64,000 nt of DNA, from the NCBI RefSeq assembly GCF_036898095.1, contig NC_090768.1, forward strand, positions 51,183,318 to 51,247,317, written 5' to 3'. The notes beneath the pieces are model-generated. The model worked only from the letters and a program-made list of their open reading frames with translations. It was not told the DNA's origin and searched no databases. This document shows positions 44,457 through 55,825 of the stretch, one piece after another; position 1 is the stretch's first letter; each line of letters starts with the position of its first letter. Both the position numbers and the translations under genes were made by a program. The stretch is from Palaemon carinicauda (taxonomy: Eukaryota > Arthropoda > Malacostraca > Decapoda > Palaemonidae).

Positions 44457-44677
44457 GTAACTGTAGAAAAGACACCTTCCTACTTTGTATCTCGGGAAGC
44501 ACCTGCTAGAGTACGAGCGATGAATGAATCAACCAGGTTGTTACTTATTGTCAGGGAACCTGCAATTAGAGTTTTGTCTGATTATACGCAGATAATGGAC
44601 GCGAAGCTCAAGAAAGGAGTCGAAGTAGCACCATTTCACGAGAAAGTACTTACACCGGAGGGAGAGGTCAATGACGG
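44457..44677 (+). CDS. HS3ST1/5-like: HS3ST-like gene, exon with 3'-phosphate-binding segment
   Basis: Acceptor CAATTTCAG ends at 44456; phase 0 start, phase 2 end (73 codons plus two bases); donor GACGG|GTAAGT. It begins VTVEKTPSYFVS, the conserved E-K-T/S-P-x-Y-F segment after the catalytic loop, followed by RLLLIVREPAIRVLSDYTQ, the 3'-phosphosulfate-binding motif R-x-P-x-x-R-x-x-S-D-Y that holds the 3'-phosphate of PAPS. The rest (KLKKGVEVAPFHEKVLTPEG) is the variable region before the next conserved block. All key residues are present, so the enzyme should be functional if the last exon(s) exist. Confidence 0.93.
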
Positions 44678-44814
44678 GTAAGTTTTCACACATTTTCTCT
44701 AATATTGTTTAAGTTTCAACTTTCAGAGAAAAGTATGCTTAAAGTGTTTAAGTGTAACTTTCAGAGTAAAGTAAGTTAGAGTATTTCAACAATTGTTTTC
44801 AACTTTATTTTCCA

Positions 44815-45009
44815 TCTATCAAAATTTATGGTACAGAGACTATGGCACTACCCAAGACTAGGGACCAATGGTTTGATTTTGGAGTGTCCTTCTCCTAGAA
44901 GACCTGCTTAACATAGCTAGAGTCTTTTACCCTTACCAAGAGGAAAGTGGCCACTCGACAGTTACATTGCAGTAACCCCTTGAGTGAAGAATTGTTTGGT
45001 AATCATTGA
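44815..45009 (-). mobile_element. Family B repeat, portion left of the DIRS-2 insertion
   Basis: Minus-oriented: ATGGTACAGAGACTATGGCA, CAATGGTTTGATTTTGGAGT, ACCCTTACCAAGAGGAAAGT, GTTTGGTAATC. It corresponds to the 5' half of the copy at 53640 and resumes at 46300 after DIRS-2. Confidence 0.7.
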
Positions 45010-45184
45010 TTTGTTCCGTAACTGAAATACAAACCACGCTATTTAATATGGGTATTACTTTCGGCGTAGCTGAAATGACGAGCCATTAGAATTTGAATGA
45101 GGGTTTACTACCAGCGAGGGGGTAGGGAGGGGTAGCTTGCTACCCCTCCCCCCCTCACACACCTGTGATTAGCTCACTTTGCTT
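45010..45184 (+). repeat. DIRS-2 left inverted terminal repeat
   Basis: Starts TTTGTTCCGTAACTGAAATA, ends TGATTAGCTCACTTTGCTT. Contains a hairpin (GGGAGGGGTAGC / GCTACCCCTCCC). Confidence 0.85.
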
Positions 45185-45329
45185 TTGGCTCAGGTGACGA
45201 TCAGACGTGTCTGCTCCCACCCTCGCTTATATGACAGCCTTTGATCTTTGTTTTTTGCTTTTTCTTTTCAGTGTGTTTGGAGGTTGGCCAATACCATGTG
45301 GAAGTGTCCCGGCTTACCCTCCTCCGTCA

Positions 45330-45530
45330 CGTCGCCCTAGAGCACACGATGTTAGGGGCATTGCTATGTCCCTGCCCTTCAAGAAGAACTACTCAGTGAT
45401 GCAGGTTTTACAAGCAGGGGTTTGGAAGCGTCAGACGACCTTCACAGCCCACTACCTGCAAGACGTGACCTACAGGAGGCTCGATACGTTTTCTATCGGC
45501 CCTGTGGTGGCTGCACAACAGCTGGTTTAA
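45330..45530 (+). pseudogene. DIRS-2 tyrosine recombinase C-terminus
   Basis: An open frame ends in HDVRGIAMSLPFKKN, GVWKRQTTFTAHYLQDV, FSIGPVVAAQQLV, stop at 45530. It keeps the His-x-x-Arg and the nucleophilic Tyr positions of DIRS recombinases, but the first catalytic Arg and everything upstream are deleted. The 5' junction of the deletion lies shortly after 45270, right behind the leader. Confidence 0.8.
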
Positions 45531-45980
45531 ACCTCAGGTTCCTTAATGGACAAGTAGCAGAGGGTTGAGGGCATTGTTACCCAGTTTTAGTCTGCATGAA
45601 TGAAAAGGTATGCCTGGCCCTTATTCTTTTCTTCATTCTCCCATCTCTTGGGGAAAGCAGCATCCTGGGTTCTCTGCACAGCTGACCTCAAACCACTGCA
45701 GGTAAACCATGTTTCCTTGTGTTCCTAGTATTAAGATAATACTGTCACGTCCCCATACCCTTATGAGGTGGTATTGGGAACATCATATCCTAGAATTCCA
45801 TTCACTCTTCATTCCTTCACACACAAGCTTACGTACACTGTGGTCCTTGCAGAGCAAGGCACTTGAGAGGGGTAGGGACTCCTTATCTTTGAGTACTAAC
45901 ACACTCAGATACTGAGTTCCTGGGCAAAAAGCCAAAAGTCAGTAATGGCTGGGACTTACCACCCTACCTAAGGGTTGAGT

Positions 45981-46083
45981 CACCCATATTAAATAGCGTG
46001 GTTTGTATTTCAGTTACGAACAAATGACAAATTCGTAGATAATTTGTATTTTTCCTAACTATACAAACCTTAGCTATTTAATC
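45981..46083 (+). repeat. DIRS-2 internal complementary region
   Basis: Reverse complement of the left end (GCGTGGTTTGTATTTCAGTT ACGAACAAA) joined to reverse complement of the right end (TGACAAATTCGTAGATAATT). Confidence 0.85.
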
Positions 46084-46125
46084 AAACTTGCCCGCCAGCC
46101 CTGTCCCCCGGGAAGTCCTACCCCT

Positions 46126-46299
46126 AAGCAAAGTGAGCTAATCACAGGTGTTTGAGGGGGGGGGAGGGGTAGCAAGGGTAGTAAACCCTCGTTAAAATTC
46201 TAATGGCTCGTCATTTCAGCTACGCCGAAAGTAATACCCATATTAAACAGCTAGGGTTTGTATAGTTAGGAAAAATACAAATTATCTACGAATTTGTCA
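46126..46299 (+). repeat. DIRS-2 right inverted terminal repeat
   Basis: Starts AAGCAAAGTGAGCTAATCA, ends TATCTACGAATTTGTCA. Confidence 0.85.
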
Positions 46300-46475
46300 T
46301 GTCAGGTGTGTGACGACAGAGAAAAATATGTAAAAAATATGCCAAACTATTCAGCGTGTGTGTAGGTAAAGGGAAAATTTACTATAACTAGAGAGAAGGA
46401 TTCAATATGCAGTAGTACTGTCTGGCCAGTCAAGACCCCATAAAACTCTACCGGTAGTATCTCAACGAGTGGCTG
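46300..46475 (-). mobile_element. Family B repeat, portion right of the DIRS-2 insertion
   Basis: Resumes TGTCAGGTGTGTGACGACAG and GTACTGTCTGGCCAGTCAAG, collinear with the reverse complement of 53700-53880. Confidence 0.65.
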
Positions 46476-46489
46476 GTGCCCTGGCTAAC

Positions 46490-48290
46490 CTACAGTTCAT
46501 ATTTCTTTGCTTTATGCTTCTTTTTACAGCATCATCATCATATCTTATCACGCCAATGTCAAATCTACAGGGGGGCATTGTGTTTGCCTCTCTCAGGTCT
46601 TGATGTGAGCAATGAGGGCCCAGTGGGCACCCTCCTAGTATGTGTTCAATTGTTTGTGGTGTTGCCCCACAGGGGTATTCAGGGTTGGTGGCTGATACCC
46701 CATTTATGGCTGTTGTCTCCAGCTCTGCCCACTTTTACCCTTGCTCTGTTTATTTTACCCTTCCTCTGTTTAGAGTTACTTAGTCCTTCCTGGTGATGGT
46801 TCTACCACTGGGTAGGCCTTCATTTGGGCTGGGCAGTGCTTCATTGGATGTCTGTTGGTCACTTTCTTGCCACTTGTCTAGCCTAATAGCAGCTGCACGA
46901 ATTGGTTCTAGTCCATCCACTGTTGCAAAGCTTTTGCTGGATTTAAGTTTTTGCCTTGCTGCCTGGTGATTGTGGAGTGAATGACTAGGGTCATTAATTT
47001 GTTTATGCTTATGAATTTTTGCTAGCGCTTTTCGTTGGAAATGGGGTAGTGGGAACTTGGCTATTCTATATAATGATAGAGGTGTTGATTTTAGGGTACC
47101 CAACATGACATGATCTTGCCTGCACTGGTGCACAGGACTCCATAGTAGAGTAACAAAGTACTAGGGCTGGCTGTCTCAGAGTCTGTTTCCCAGCTGGTGT
47201 TGGCGAGTTTGGGGAGGAGGTTGATCCTAGTTGCTACTTTGTTTGCTTTGGTTTGTGTGCTCTTAAAGTAGAGCTTTATGTCAAGGGTGACACCTAAGTA
47301 GACTGGGTAGGGGTGATTTCCCAGTTCTTTGCCACCCTATTTGATCTTTAGCTTTCTGTTTGCCGGGTGGCTGTTCAGGTGGAATGGACACACCTGTGTT
47401 TTGCTTGGTTAGGAATTAAGCTGCTACTTTTTATAGTAGATGGAGTTGGTAGTCAGAGCATTTGACAGTCTTTCTTAGATGGTGGTGGAGTTCATTTGTG
47501 TGGAAATGCAAAGGTCGCCTTCCTATATATACCTGAGGATGTTGTGGTACTGCGGCTGGTCATTAGTATAGATTTTAAATAGCATCGGCTCCAGCTCTGA
47601 CCCTTGTGGGAGGCTGTTGTTCTGTATCCTCCATCTGCTTTTTCAGCCACCCATCTGTACAAAGAATCACTGATTGTTAAGCAGCGATTCAATGATGTGG
47701 ACTACGCCAGTATTCTGTATAGTTTGAGCCACCTTCATAAGAAGTCCTCTTTGGTTTACAGTGTAATAGGCCACGGTAATGTCAACAAAGAGTGTACCAG
47801 TTATTTGCTTCTTCTCAAACCTGTCCTCAATGATTTGCGTCGGGTTTAATACCTGACTGTAGTAAAATTGACCTGGTCTAAAGCCAGCTTGGTCTGTCAA
47901 CAATTGGTTGGATATTGGCTAGGATCATTCGTTCTTATGATTTGTAAAGGATACACAGTAAGGATATTGGTCAATAACTTTTGGGGGTTGATGGGTCTTT
48001 CCCTGGTTACAGCAAGGCCACTACTCTCACTCTTTCACTCTTCTCCAAATCTTTTGGATTTGGTAGGTGGTTACATAGAAATTGAATAGCAACAGGAGCC
48101 ATGATTTTTTTTTTTTTTTTTTTTAAATGTAGGATCATTTCTGTTATTCCATCTAGGCTGGCCACCTTTCCAGATTTAAGATGTTTCATAGTAGAATTTA
48201 ACTCTTCTAAGGTGAACAGTTGGAAGTTGTCAACACTGTCCTGCATGATACGGTCCATGTCCTATCTTATTTTCTTTAGGTAACACCATT
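46490..48290 (-). pseudogene. Decayed Jockey-like non-LTR RT (ORF2)
   Basis: Minus-strand frames in order from 48260: FTLEELNSTMKHLKSGKVAS with LDGITEMIL, then (47903) QAGFRPGQFYYSQVLN, FVDITVAYYTVNQRGLL (motif A, Asp present), then (47692-47492) RTTASHKGQSW and MLTS-type remnants of the NGLPQGS region, then (47133) GTLKSTPLSLYRIA and PHFQRKALAKIHKH, and near 46700-46560 CPCGATPQTIEHIL and HCSHQDLREANTM, ending in a (GAT)n tail at about 46535-46525. This covers fingers/palm to C-terminus with several frame breaks; the F-A-D-D block is not intact. It is antisense to the host gene within intron 3. Confidence 0.7.
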
Positions 48291-49280
48291 CTTTGGTGTG
48301 ATGATTGCCAAAGCTGTATGCGATTTGGTCAGCTGTCAAGAATATTGAAAATTATAGGTCGACAGAAATTGGTAATTTTTAGTGGCCTAACGTGCATTAT
48401 GGATCCTTCCAAAGTAATTTATTTTATCTTTTGGCAGATAAGTTTTCATAGCACAAACTAGATTATGTCAATATAACTATTGATATGTTAATTCTTGCTC
48501 ACAAAGGCATTAAGAGAAATTAAGGTGCTGAAAAATCGGCCAGAGGTGAATCTATTTTAACCAGATTGAAGGATTCCTCTCAGTTATTTTCTGTCATTTA
48601 GGAAAGCTTCATCATGATAAAAAGCAGATTTTATGAAATAATGAATTTGGAAGAAACATTTACACAGATTAGACACACCATTCATTTTAATAAGACTCTC
48701 TTTGAAGTAAGTCCTGTATGAAGTGTCCCATTCATTTGACCTATAGATATTTGATAAGTAACCTACTGCAGAAAAGGCTAAAGAATAATGTTAGTATCTT
48801 CAGCATATTTATTTTATCCATTCCATAATTTGTGAATGTCATCTACTTAATGTGTAATATGTATGAAACATAAATCCTTTGATTCTGCTTTGCGAGAAAA
48901 AGGCATGTCAACTCATGGTTTGAGAAAAACTGCTGGTTTTTTGTAATGATAATTCTCCATTGCTAAGTAACTTTCTGCAATTTAGTTTTATGCCTAACCT
49001 CTGGTTTGTGTCAAACTAGACCATGAAATTCATAACTTTATTGAAAGTCAAGTTGAATTACTGTGCTGTCTATTAATTTTATAATCTGACGTTTTAACTA
49101 CCAAATATAAACAGATTTAGGTGCTTAGATTCTAAGCCTATGTGCCATCCTGGCATGGTGTTAACTAAATGGCTCATGTTAGATAGCTCTAATAATCCAA
49201 AAGTACTTATTTGTATTTTCTTATGTAAACTAGTTTTCATTTCAGTTGTATACTGTAGTGTATTATTTTCATTTTTTCAG
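48291..49280. other. Intronic sequence, nothing recognised
   Basis: AT-rich with no repeat or frame of note; the polypyrimidine tract and acceptor of the next exon are at its end. Confidence 0.5.
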
Positions 49281-49410
49281 GTACAAAGCAATCAAGATTA
49301 GTCAGTATGCTGTGCATCTATTACACTGGCTACGGGAGTTTCCTCTAGATCAAATACATATCATTGATGGTGACAATCTAATAGTTGATCCCTTCACTGA
49401 AATTGATAAG
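49281..49410 (+). CDS. HS3ST1/5-like: HS3ST-like gene, fourth coding exon
   Basis: Acceptor ATTTTTTCAG ends at 49280, one base completes Gly, then 43 codons to the donor AAG|GTAAGA (phase 0). It encodes YKAIKISQYAVHLLHWLREF, PLDQIHIIDGDNLIVDP and FTEIDK, matching the conserved sulfotransferase region that includes the R/K-x-x-x-Y and I-H-I-x-D-G-D-x-L-I-x-D-P-F blocks. The C-terminal exon(s), expected to encode the segment with the disulfide loop and the end of the domain, are not found up to 64,000 and must lie beyond, making the next intron at least 14 kb. Confidence 0.92.
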
Positions 49411-49545
49411 GTAAGATATATAACTATTTTTGATAAAGTAAATTTCTTTCTTGGTTAAGATTTATTCCCACTACTGTATTGTCTTTTTTTTCTAGGTCTA
49501 CCATAGGCATTTGCATTTTCCCATCACATTTTTTAGGTGTTTGTG

Positions 49546-50927
<1,382 letters not shown>

Positions 50928-51220
50928 TTATTATTACTTGCTAGGCTACAACCCTAGTTTGAAAAGCAGGATGCTATAAGCCCAGGGACCCCTAACAGGG
51001 AAAATAGCCCAGTGATGAAAGGAAATGAGGAAAAATAAAATATTTTACGAGCAGTTACAACTTTAAAAAATATTTCCTATATAAACTATAAAAATAACAA
51101 AACTAAAAGAAAAATAAGGTAGAATAGTGAGCCCGAGTGTACCCTCAAGCAAGAGAACTCTAACCCAAGACAGTGGAAGACCATGGTACAGAGGCTACAG
51201 CACTACTCAAGGCTTGAGAA
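50928..51220 (-). mobile_element. 3' end of (TAA)n-tailed element, family B
   Basis: ATTATTATTACTTGCTAGGC, AGCAGGATGCTATAAGCCC, CAGTGATGAAAGGAAATGAG, ACCCTCAAGCAAGAGAACTC, CCATGGTACAGAGGCTACAG. Confidence 0.7.
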
Positions 51221-53157
51221 ACTAATCTTTTGGGGGGGTAGGATTCCCTGGAGCTCGGTATTTGGTTGCTGTCTTTGGTAGTCAGGTTGGCCAGAAATGC
51301 ACAACCATATTGGGAGTCATACATTTTCCATTGGCCAGGTTGATGGACCATGAATCTGTGCTCCAAGTATAGCAGGGCTGAGGCCCATGGTGGCTTAGCT
51401 AAGCTGATAGCTAAGTTAGCTTGAGATGCACTTTACTATTACTATTGCTGTTGGCTAGATGTTGGAGAAGCTTGAGCATAGTTTTTCATATTTTCTAGGC
51501 GAGAGTTTCTTCCTTCGCCGCTTTGAATTCTTTAGTATCCTGAAGTGTGAAAATAACACTACTTGATGATGTCGTTGTGAGCAACCGGTTGATCGGCCGA
51601 GGTGACATGGCCCTGTGTTTACTCTTCACCATGATCGACAGAAAGGCACTTGATACCATGCTCTCTTGAGTTGAACCTGCCAGAGATCTTTCTTTCCCTG
51701 ATGACATCATGTCTTTCATTGCCCCCATTACGTTTGGGTTGTGTCCTTATGATAAATTGATAGAACACTCATATTGGTAGGGAGAAGTACTTCTCCTGAG
51801 CAAATTAACAAGCCTTCATCCCTTGTGTGTGATGAGGACGCTCACGATTATTGTGCTCCAAAAGTGCTGTATCTTGGTCCAGTGCTAACAGAAGCAGAAT
51901 CAGAGTGTGCATTTGTGGATGTTCTTACACTAATTCGTGAGTGCAACGAGCTGAGAGAGGTGACCATGGTGAGAGCTTCAGGTAGGACCTCGTTCATCTG
52001 ATTGGGCTTTTTGGTACCCCTCAAGGGTTAAGACTTTCTGCCATGGTCAGACAATCAGGTTTGTAGATCTGAGAACAAACTCTTTATTTCAGTTGATCCA
52101 ACAAGATCTTCTCTCCCCACAGCACTAATGGTTCTACAGGCCAGTGTCTTTTGGGTCAGCACCTCTTTAGGTTGACCTGTCAGCAAGTCTTTCCTTAGTG
52201 AGACTCAAGTCAGAAGCATGCCCTTTTAGGCTTCTGAGTTGGCAGGCATGGAGATTTCTATTATGGGCACCCTTCGAGCAATTTCATTACTTGACCAGTA
52301 GTCAACCAGAACCATAACATACTTTGCGAAGACTACCTGGGGTATTACTGTAATGACTCTTTGGAGAAGTACTGCAATCCAGTAAGCAATCAGTTAATAA
52401 CAAAATACAAGTTTTACAGAAATCAATAACCCTCTTGAAAGCAACCAAAGATTTGTCATGATCCTAATGATTAATTTAGTCTGTATCAGAGTATGAAGCA
52501 GAAGAGCCAGTCTTTGGATCTTTTCAGGAGCCGTCTTCTGCTGGCAATGGTACCACATCAGCACAGCCCAGTCTAATTCTCCGTATGTTGGTGGTCATTA
52601 TTTTCCTTTCATTTTTCATATCTGCAAAAAGAAAAAAAGTATGCATTAAATATTATCAAATCATATGTATAGCCTTTGTGACATACATTGTAAACATTGA
52701 AAGTACTGTAGCAGAGCAAATGTTAAAAATAATACTGTATCGACATCAGCATTACATCACATTTGATGAGGTGAAGTAAAGCTTCTGAACAAGTCTTGTC
52801 ATAAATTAATTAACGCTCTTCATTGAGCACTACATGTATAACTGTAAAGTTAGTATACTGTACGTTTTTCAAAGTTGTATCAAATATTATATAAAGCTGT
52901 ACACAATGTTTAAGAGAAAAACTTCTGGATACAGTGCACCACAATTAACTCTAGATTGTACAAAACTAAAGCTGGGTTTAATTTTCTTAATAGTGTTATT
53001 TCTGCCTTACTGTACACATGCAACTTATTTTGTATTACACCTATTCTAAAGCCAATATGTGAATTAAATCTGAGAGCTGACTAATTCACACAAAAAACAT
53101 TTATCAAACATCTTTATAACACATTGAAGTATTTATCTGCAGCATTCATCATCATCT
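51221..53157. other. No recognised gene; open frames of 70-77 codons
   Basis: Frames at 51774-52001 (plus) and 51728-51495 (minus) have mixed composition but no recognised family. The plus frame (DEDAHDYCAPKVLYLG, VDVLTLIRECNELRE) could be decayed retroelement gag, which is only a guess. Confidence 0.3.
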
Positions 53158-53340
53158 CCCACGCCTAATGATGCAAATGGGGGAGGGTGGGCTGTGGCAC
53201 CCTAGCAGTACCAACCAAACTCTGCTGAATCTCTCGGGCTGGGAGAAGATGAGAAAAAAAAGTCCCCTTTTCTTTCTTTTTTTTTTATGTTTGCTTCCCC
53301 CCAAAAATTTGGTGCAAGTGCCTTGGTAGATGGATGGATT
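53158..53340 (+). mobile_element. 3' tail of an RTE-like element
   Basis: GCTGTGGCACCCTAGCAGTA, CCCCCCAAAAATTTGGTGCA, AGTGCC and (GATG)n match the tail of the element at 42525. All coding sequence is absent. Confidence 0.65.
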
Positions 53341-53451
53341 TTAACCCAAAGAGTACTATTTTTCATTAATTGTGTCATCCTAACACTAATGCCAATCTAA
53401 TTTCAAACAACAATGATAGTAAGGAACTGTATTTTTTGGTTTTGCATTCAC

Positions 53452-53613
53452 CTTCTTGGATGCTAGGCGACAACTACGAGTGGACAATGTAGTATCGGGC
53501 GTCTCTTGGATATACTTCAGTGGTGTGTTCAAGGATTCTATCATTCTTTCTAAATCACCCCCATCTATGTTGTTTAATACCTCTAGCTTGGTGGCTATAG
53601 GCAAAACATCTTT
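53452..53613 (-). CDS. Candidate internal exon of an unidentified gene
   Basis: On the minus strand a 162-nt segment is open for exactly 54 codons between an acceptor TAATTACAG and a donor AAGAAG|GTGAATG, phase 0 at both ends. It encodes KDVLPIATKLEVLNNI, GGDLERMIESLNTPLK and YIQETPDTTLSTRSC, with amphipathic helical character and normal protein composition. No family was recognised and no partner exons were found on this strand. The polypyrimidine tract before the acceptor is weak, so it could be a decayed element or chance. If real, it is a gene nested antisense in the large HS3ST intron. Confidence 0.3.
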
Positions 53614-53639
53614 CTGTAATTAGGTATGGGCTGTGCCTT

Positions 53640-54410
53640 GAGCACATACTAAAAATATCACTCCCTGTAAAGCATAGGAAAGTTACAAAACCTGAAGCTT
53701 GCATCATCATGTACTCAGAAACATAGAGCAATACTTTTCTTATGACTGGCCAGACAGTGCTACATTGGATTCCTCTCTGTGGTTACGGCTCATTTTGTCT
53801 TTGCCTACACATACACTGGATAGTCGGGCCTATTCTTTCTACACTCTTCTATGTTCTCATACACCTGACAATGCTGAGATTACCAAGCAACTCTACTTTG
53901 CTCAAGTGGTTTAACTACTGCTTTGTAATTTTTCAATGGCTACTTTCTTCTTGGTAAGGTTAGAAAAGACACTTTAGCTATGGTAAGCAACTTTTCTAGC
54001 AAACACTAAAATTAAACCATTGTTCTGTAGTCTTACGTTAGTGCCATAGCCTTTGTACCATGGCGTTCCATTGTCTAGGATTAGAGTTTTCTTGCTTTAG
54101 GGTTCACTTTGGAACATTATTCTGACTCCTTTCTTCTGTTTTTTTTCTTTTTGAAGTTTTTTATTGTTTATACATTATATGGAATCCCTAATTTAATATT
54201 GTTACTATTCTTGAAATATTTATTTTGATTGTTTAATACTACTCTTGAAATATTTATTTTGATTGTTTAATACTACTCTTAAAATTTATTTATTTCTTTG
54301 TCTCCTTTCCTCACTGGGCTATTTTTCCCTATTGGAGCCCTTTGGCTAAGGGTATCTTGCTTTTCCAACTAGGGTTATAGCATTACTTGTAATAATAATA
54401 ATAATAATCT
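53640..54410 (+). mobile_element. Family B repeat, longest copy
   Basis: Extends further 5' than other copies: AGAGCAATACTTTTCTTATG, CTGGCCAGACAGTGCTACAT, CACCTGACAATGCTGAGATT, CTTGGTAAGGTTAGAAAAGA, then TAAATTAAACCATTGTTC-like start of the short copies, CTTTGTACCATGG, GGAGCCCTTTGGCTAAGG and CCAACTAGGGTTATAGC with (AAT)5. No RT-like coding found, so it may be a non-autonomous relative of the (TAA)n-tailed LINEs. Confidence 0.65.
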
Positions 54411-55582
54411 TTTGGATTATAAAATATACCTTGTGGAAATCTCCAACAATCTACCATGTAACTGGTCTTTTCTTAATCTTTCATTCCCCTTCAGCCAAAC
54501 GGAGCATAAACCCAAGATTTTGCACCTGTACTTTGCGTGGTTGAGTAGTTTTTTATATTATTTGCTCTCATATAGAGTCTGATCATTCATCAACATCGAT
54601 CCGCCGTCACTCTTTCTCCACTCGGTGCGTATATCCCCCCCCCCCAAAAAAAAAGTGCAGAAAAACAAGGGATTACTGTTATTGATTCAAAACGTGAAAT
54701 TTCTATGGGTACCTGAAAAAGAATCAAACATTCTTTGTTAATCTGGAGATGTTTGAGAATATATGGTAATATACAGTATATAATGGATGGTTTGCATGAA
54801 AATAAAACTTAGTGTGCAACTTGAGCAAAAACAAATGAGCCAAAAACCAATTCTGTTTTTCCAGGACAAGGTAATTTTTTTTTCACTTCACTCTTTATGC
54901 ACCATTCAGTCTTTCTATTCATAAAATATTATATATGTGTATTGTATTCATAAAATATTATACATGTGTATTTTGCATCAGTCCTGTTAAGATGAGTGTT
55001 TTCATATGTATGTGCCCTGTTCAGGTTAAGGTTTTCATAATTATAAGTATACCTATTCTCAGTACGATTGTTTGATTGTATTATTGTAACAAATTACAAG
55101 ACAGGCATCTGTAATAGAAGGGGGAAATTCATATGATAGTGTGGGGGAGAATGGAATTTGAACTAGGAGTATGACTTGACATTTTGCATTATAAATTTCC
55201 AATACGGTACCAAGGTTAACAGAGAAAAAAAAACTTGACAATATTTTTGAAGAAAGTAATATTTTATGAGGGAAGCATAGAAAGAAAAGAATAGTGATAC
55301 TTATTGGAGAATGCAAAGAAGGAATATTCATCTTATATAATAAAATATGAAAATAAAATTCTTAAAAATCATTTTAAAATATGGAGCAAAAATTAATTTT
55401 GTATTTTTACAATGAAACAAACGTTAATTCAGACCACTGAGTTTAGTGATGGGTATTTTTCACCTGAAACTTGCAACAGTTCAACATATGAAATGCTCCA
55501 GGTTTAGCATTTGGTTTTCATATTTTTCCTTGAGCTAAACTAATAACCTTTAATACTACACTATTTTGGGAAAAAAGGCATT
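54411..55582. other. No gene seen
   Basis: AT-rich, with a small C-run/A-run at about 54637-54654 and a direct repeat of CATAAAATATTATA near 54921-54962. Confidence 0.5.
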
Positions 55583-55625
55583 TTTGTTCCGTAACCGAAA
55601 TACTAACCACGCTATTTAAATAGGG
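55583..55625 (+). mobile_element. DIRS-4, outer tip of left ITR, split by DIRS-3
   Basis: TTTGTTCCGTAACCGAAATA, CTAACCACGCTATTTAAATA, GGG equals the first 43 nt of the DIRS-2 family ITR. The rest of this ITR starts at 61913. Confidence 0.85.
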
Positions 55626-55825
55626 TTTGTTCCAACACGGGGTACTTACCTCGAACTACTTTCTTAGGAGTATCTGGGATCTCCTCCCAACCAACCAGAG
55701 TTTTGTGTAGTTTACCCTAGTCCTGTTTTCTATGAGGGGTAACCTCAGGTGGAGTGATACACGCCCTGAGGCTATCCCCTGGTCAGAGAGCATGCTTGCT
55801 CAGGTCTCGATCTCCAGTAAGTTCT
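55626..55825 (+). repeat. DIRS-3 left inverted terminal repeat
   Basis: Starts TTTGTTCCAACACGGGGTAC, ends GATCTCCAGTAAGTTCT; inverted match at 61695-61912. Confidence 0.9.

Larger units (their letters stand above)
45010..46299 (+). mobile_element. DIRS-2: short, internally deleted DIRS1-like element
   Basis: 1.29 kb with left ITR 45010-45184, right ITR 46126-46299 and internal complementary region 45981-46083. It keeps the terminal and internal structures but lacks ORF1 and all RT-RNase H sequence; only the last part of the recombinase remains (about 45340-45530). Its family differs from DIRS-1 and is the same as DIRS-4. Since all cis structures persist, it could have moved with enzymes from a full-length relative. 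It lies inside an older family B repeat in intron 3. Confidence 0.85.
44678..49280 (+). other. Intron 3 of the HS3ST-like gene (4.6 kb)
   Basis: GTAAGT donor to TTTTTTCAG acceptor, phase 2. It contains a family B repeat split by DIRS-2 and a minus-strand Jockey-like RT remnant. Confidence 0.8.
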
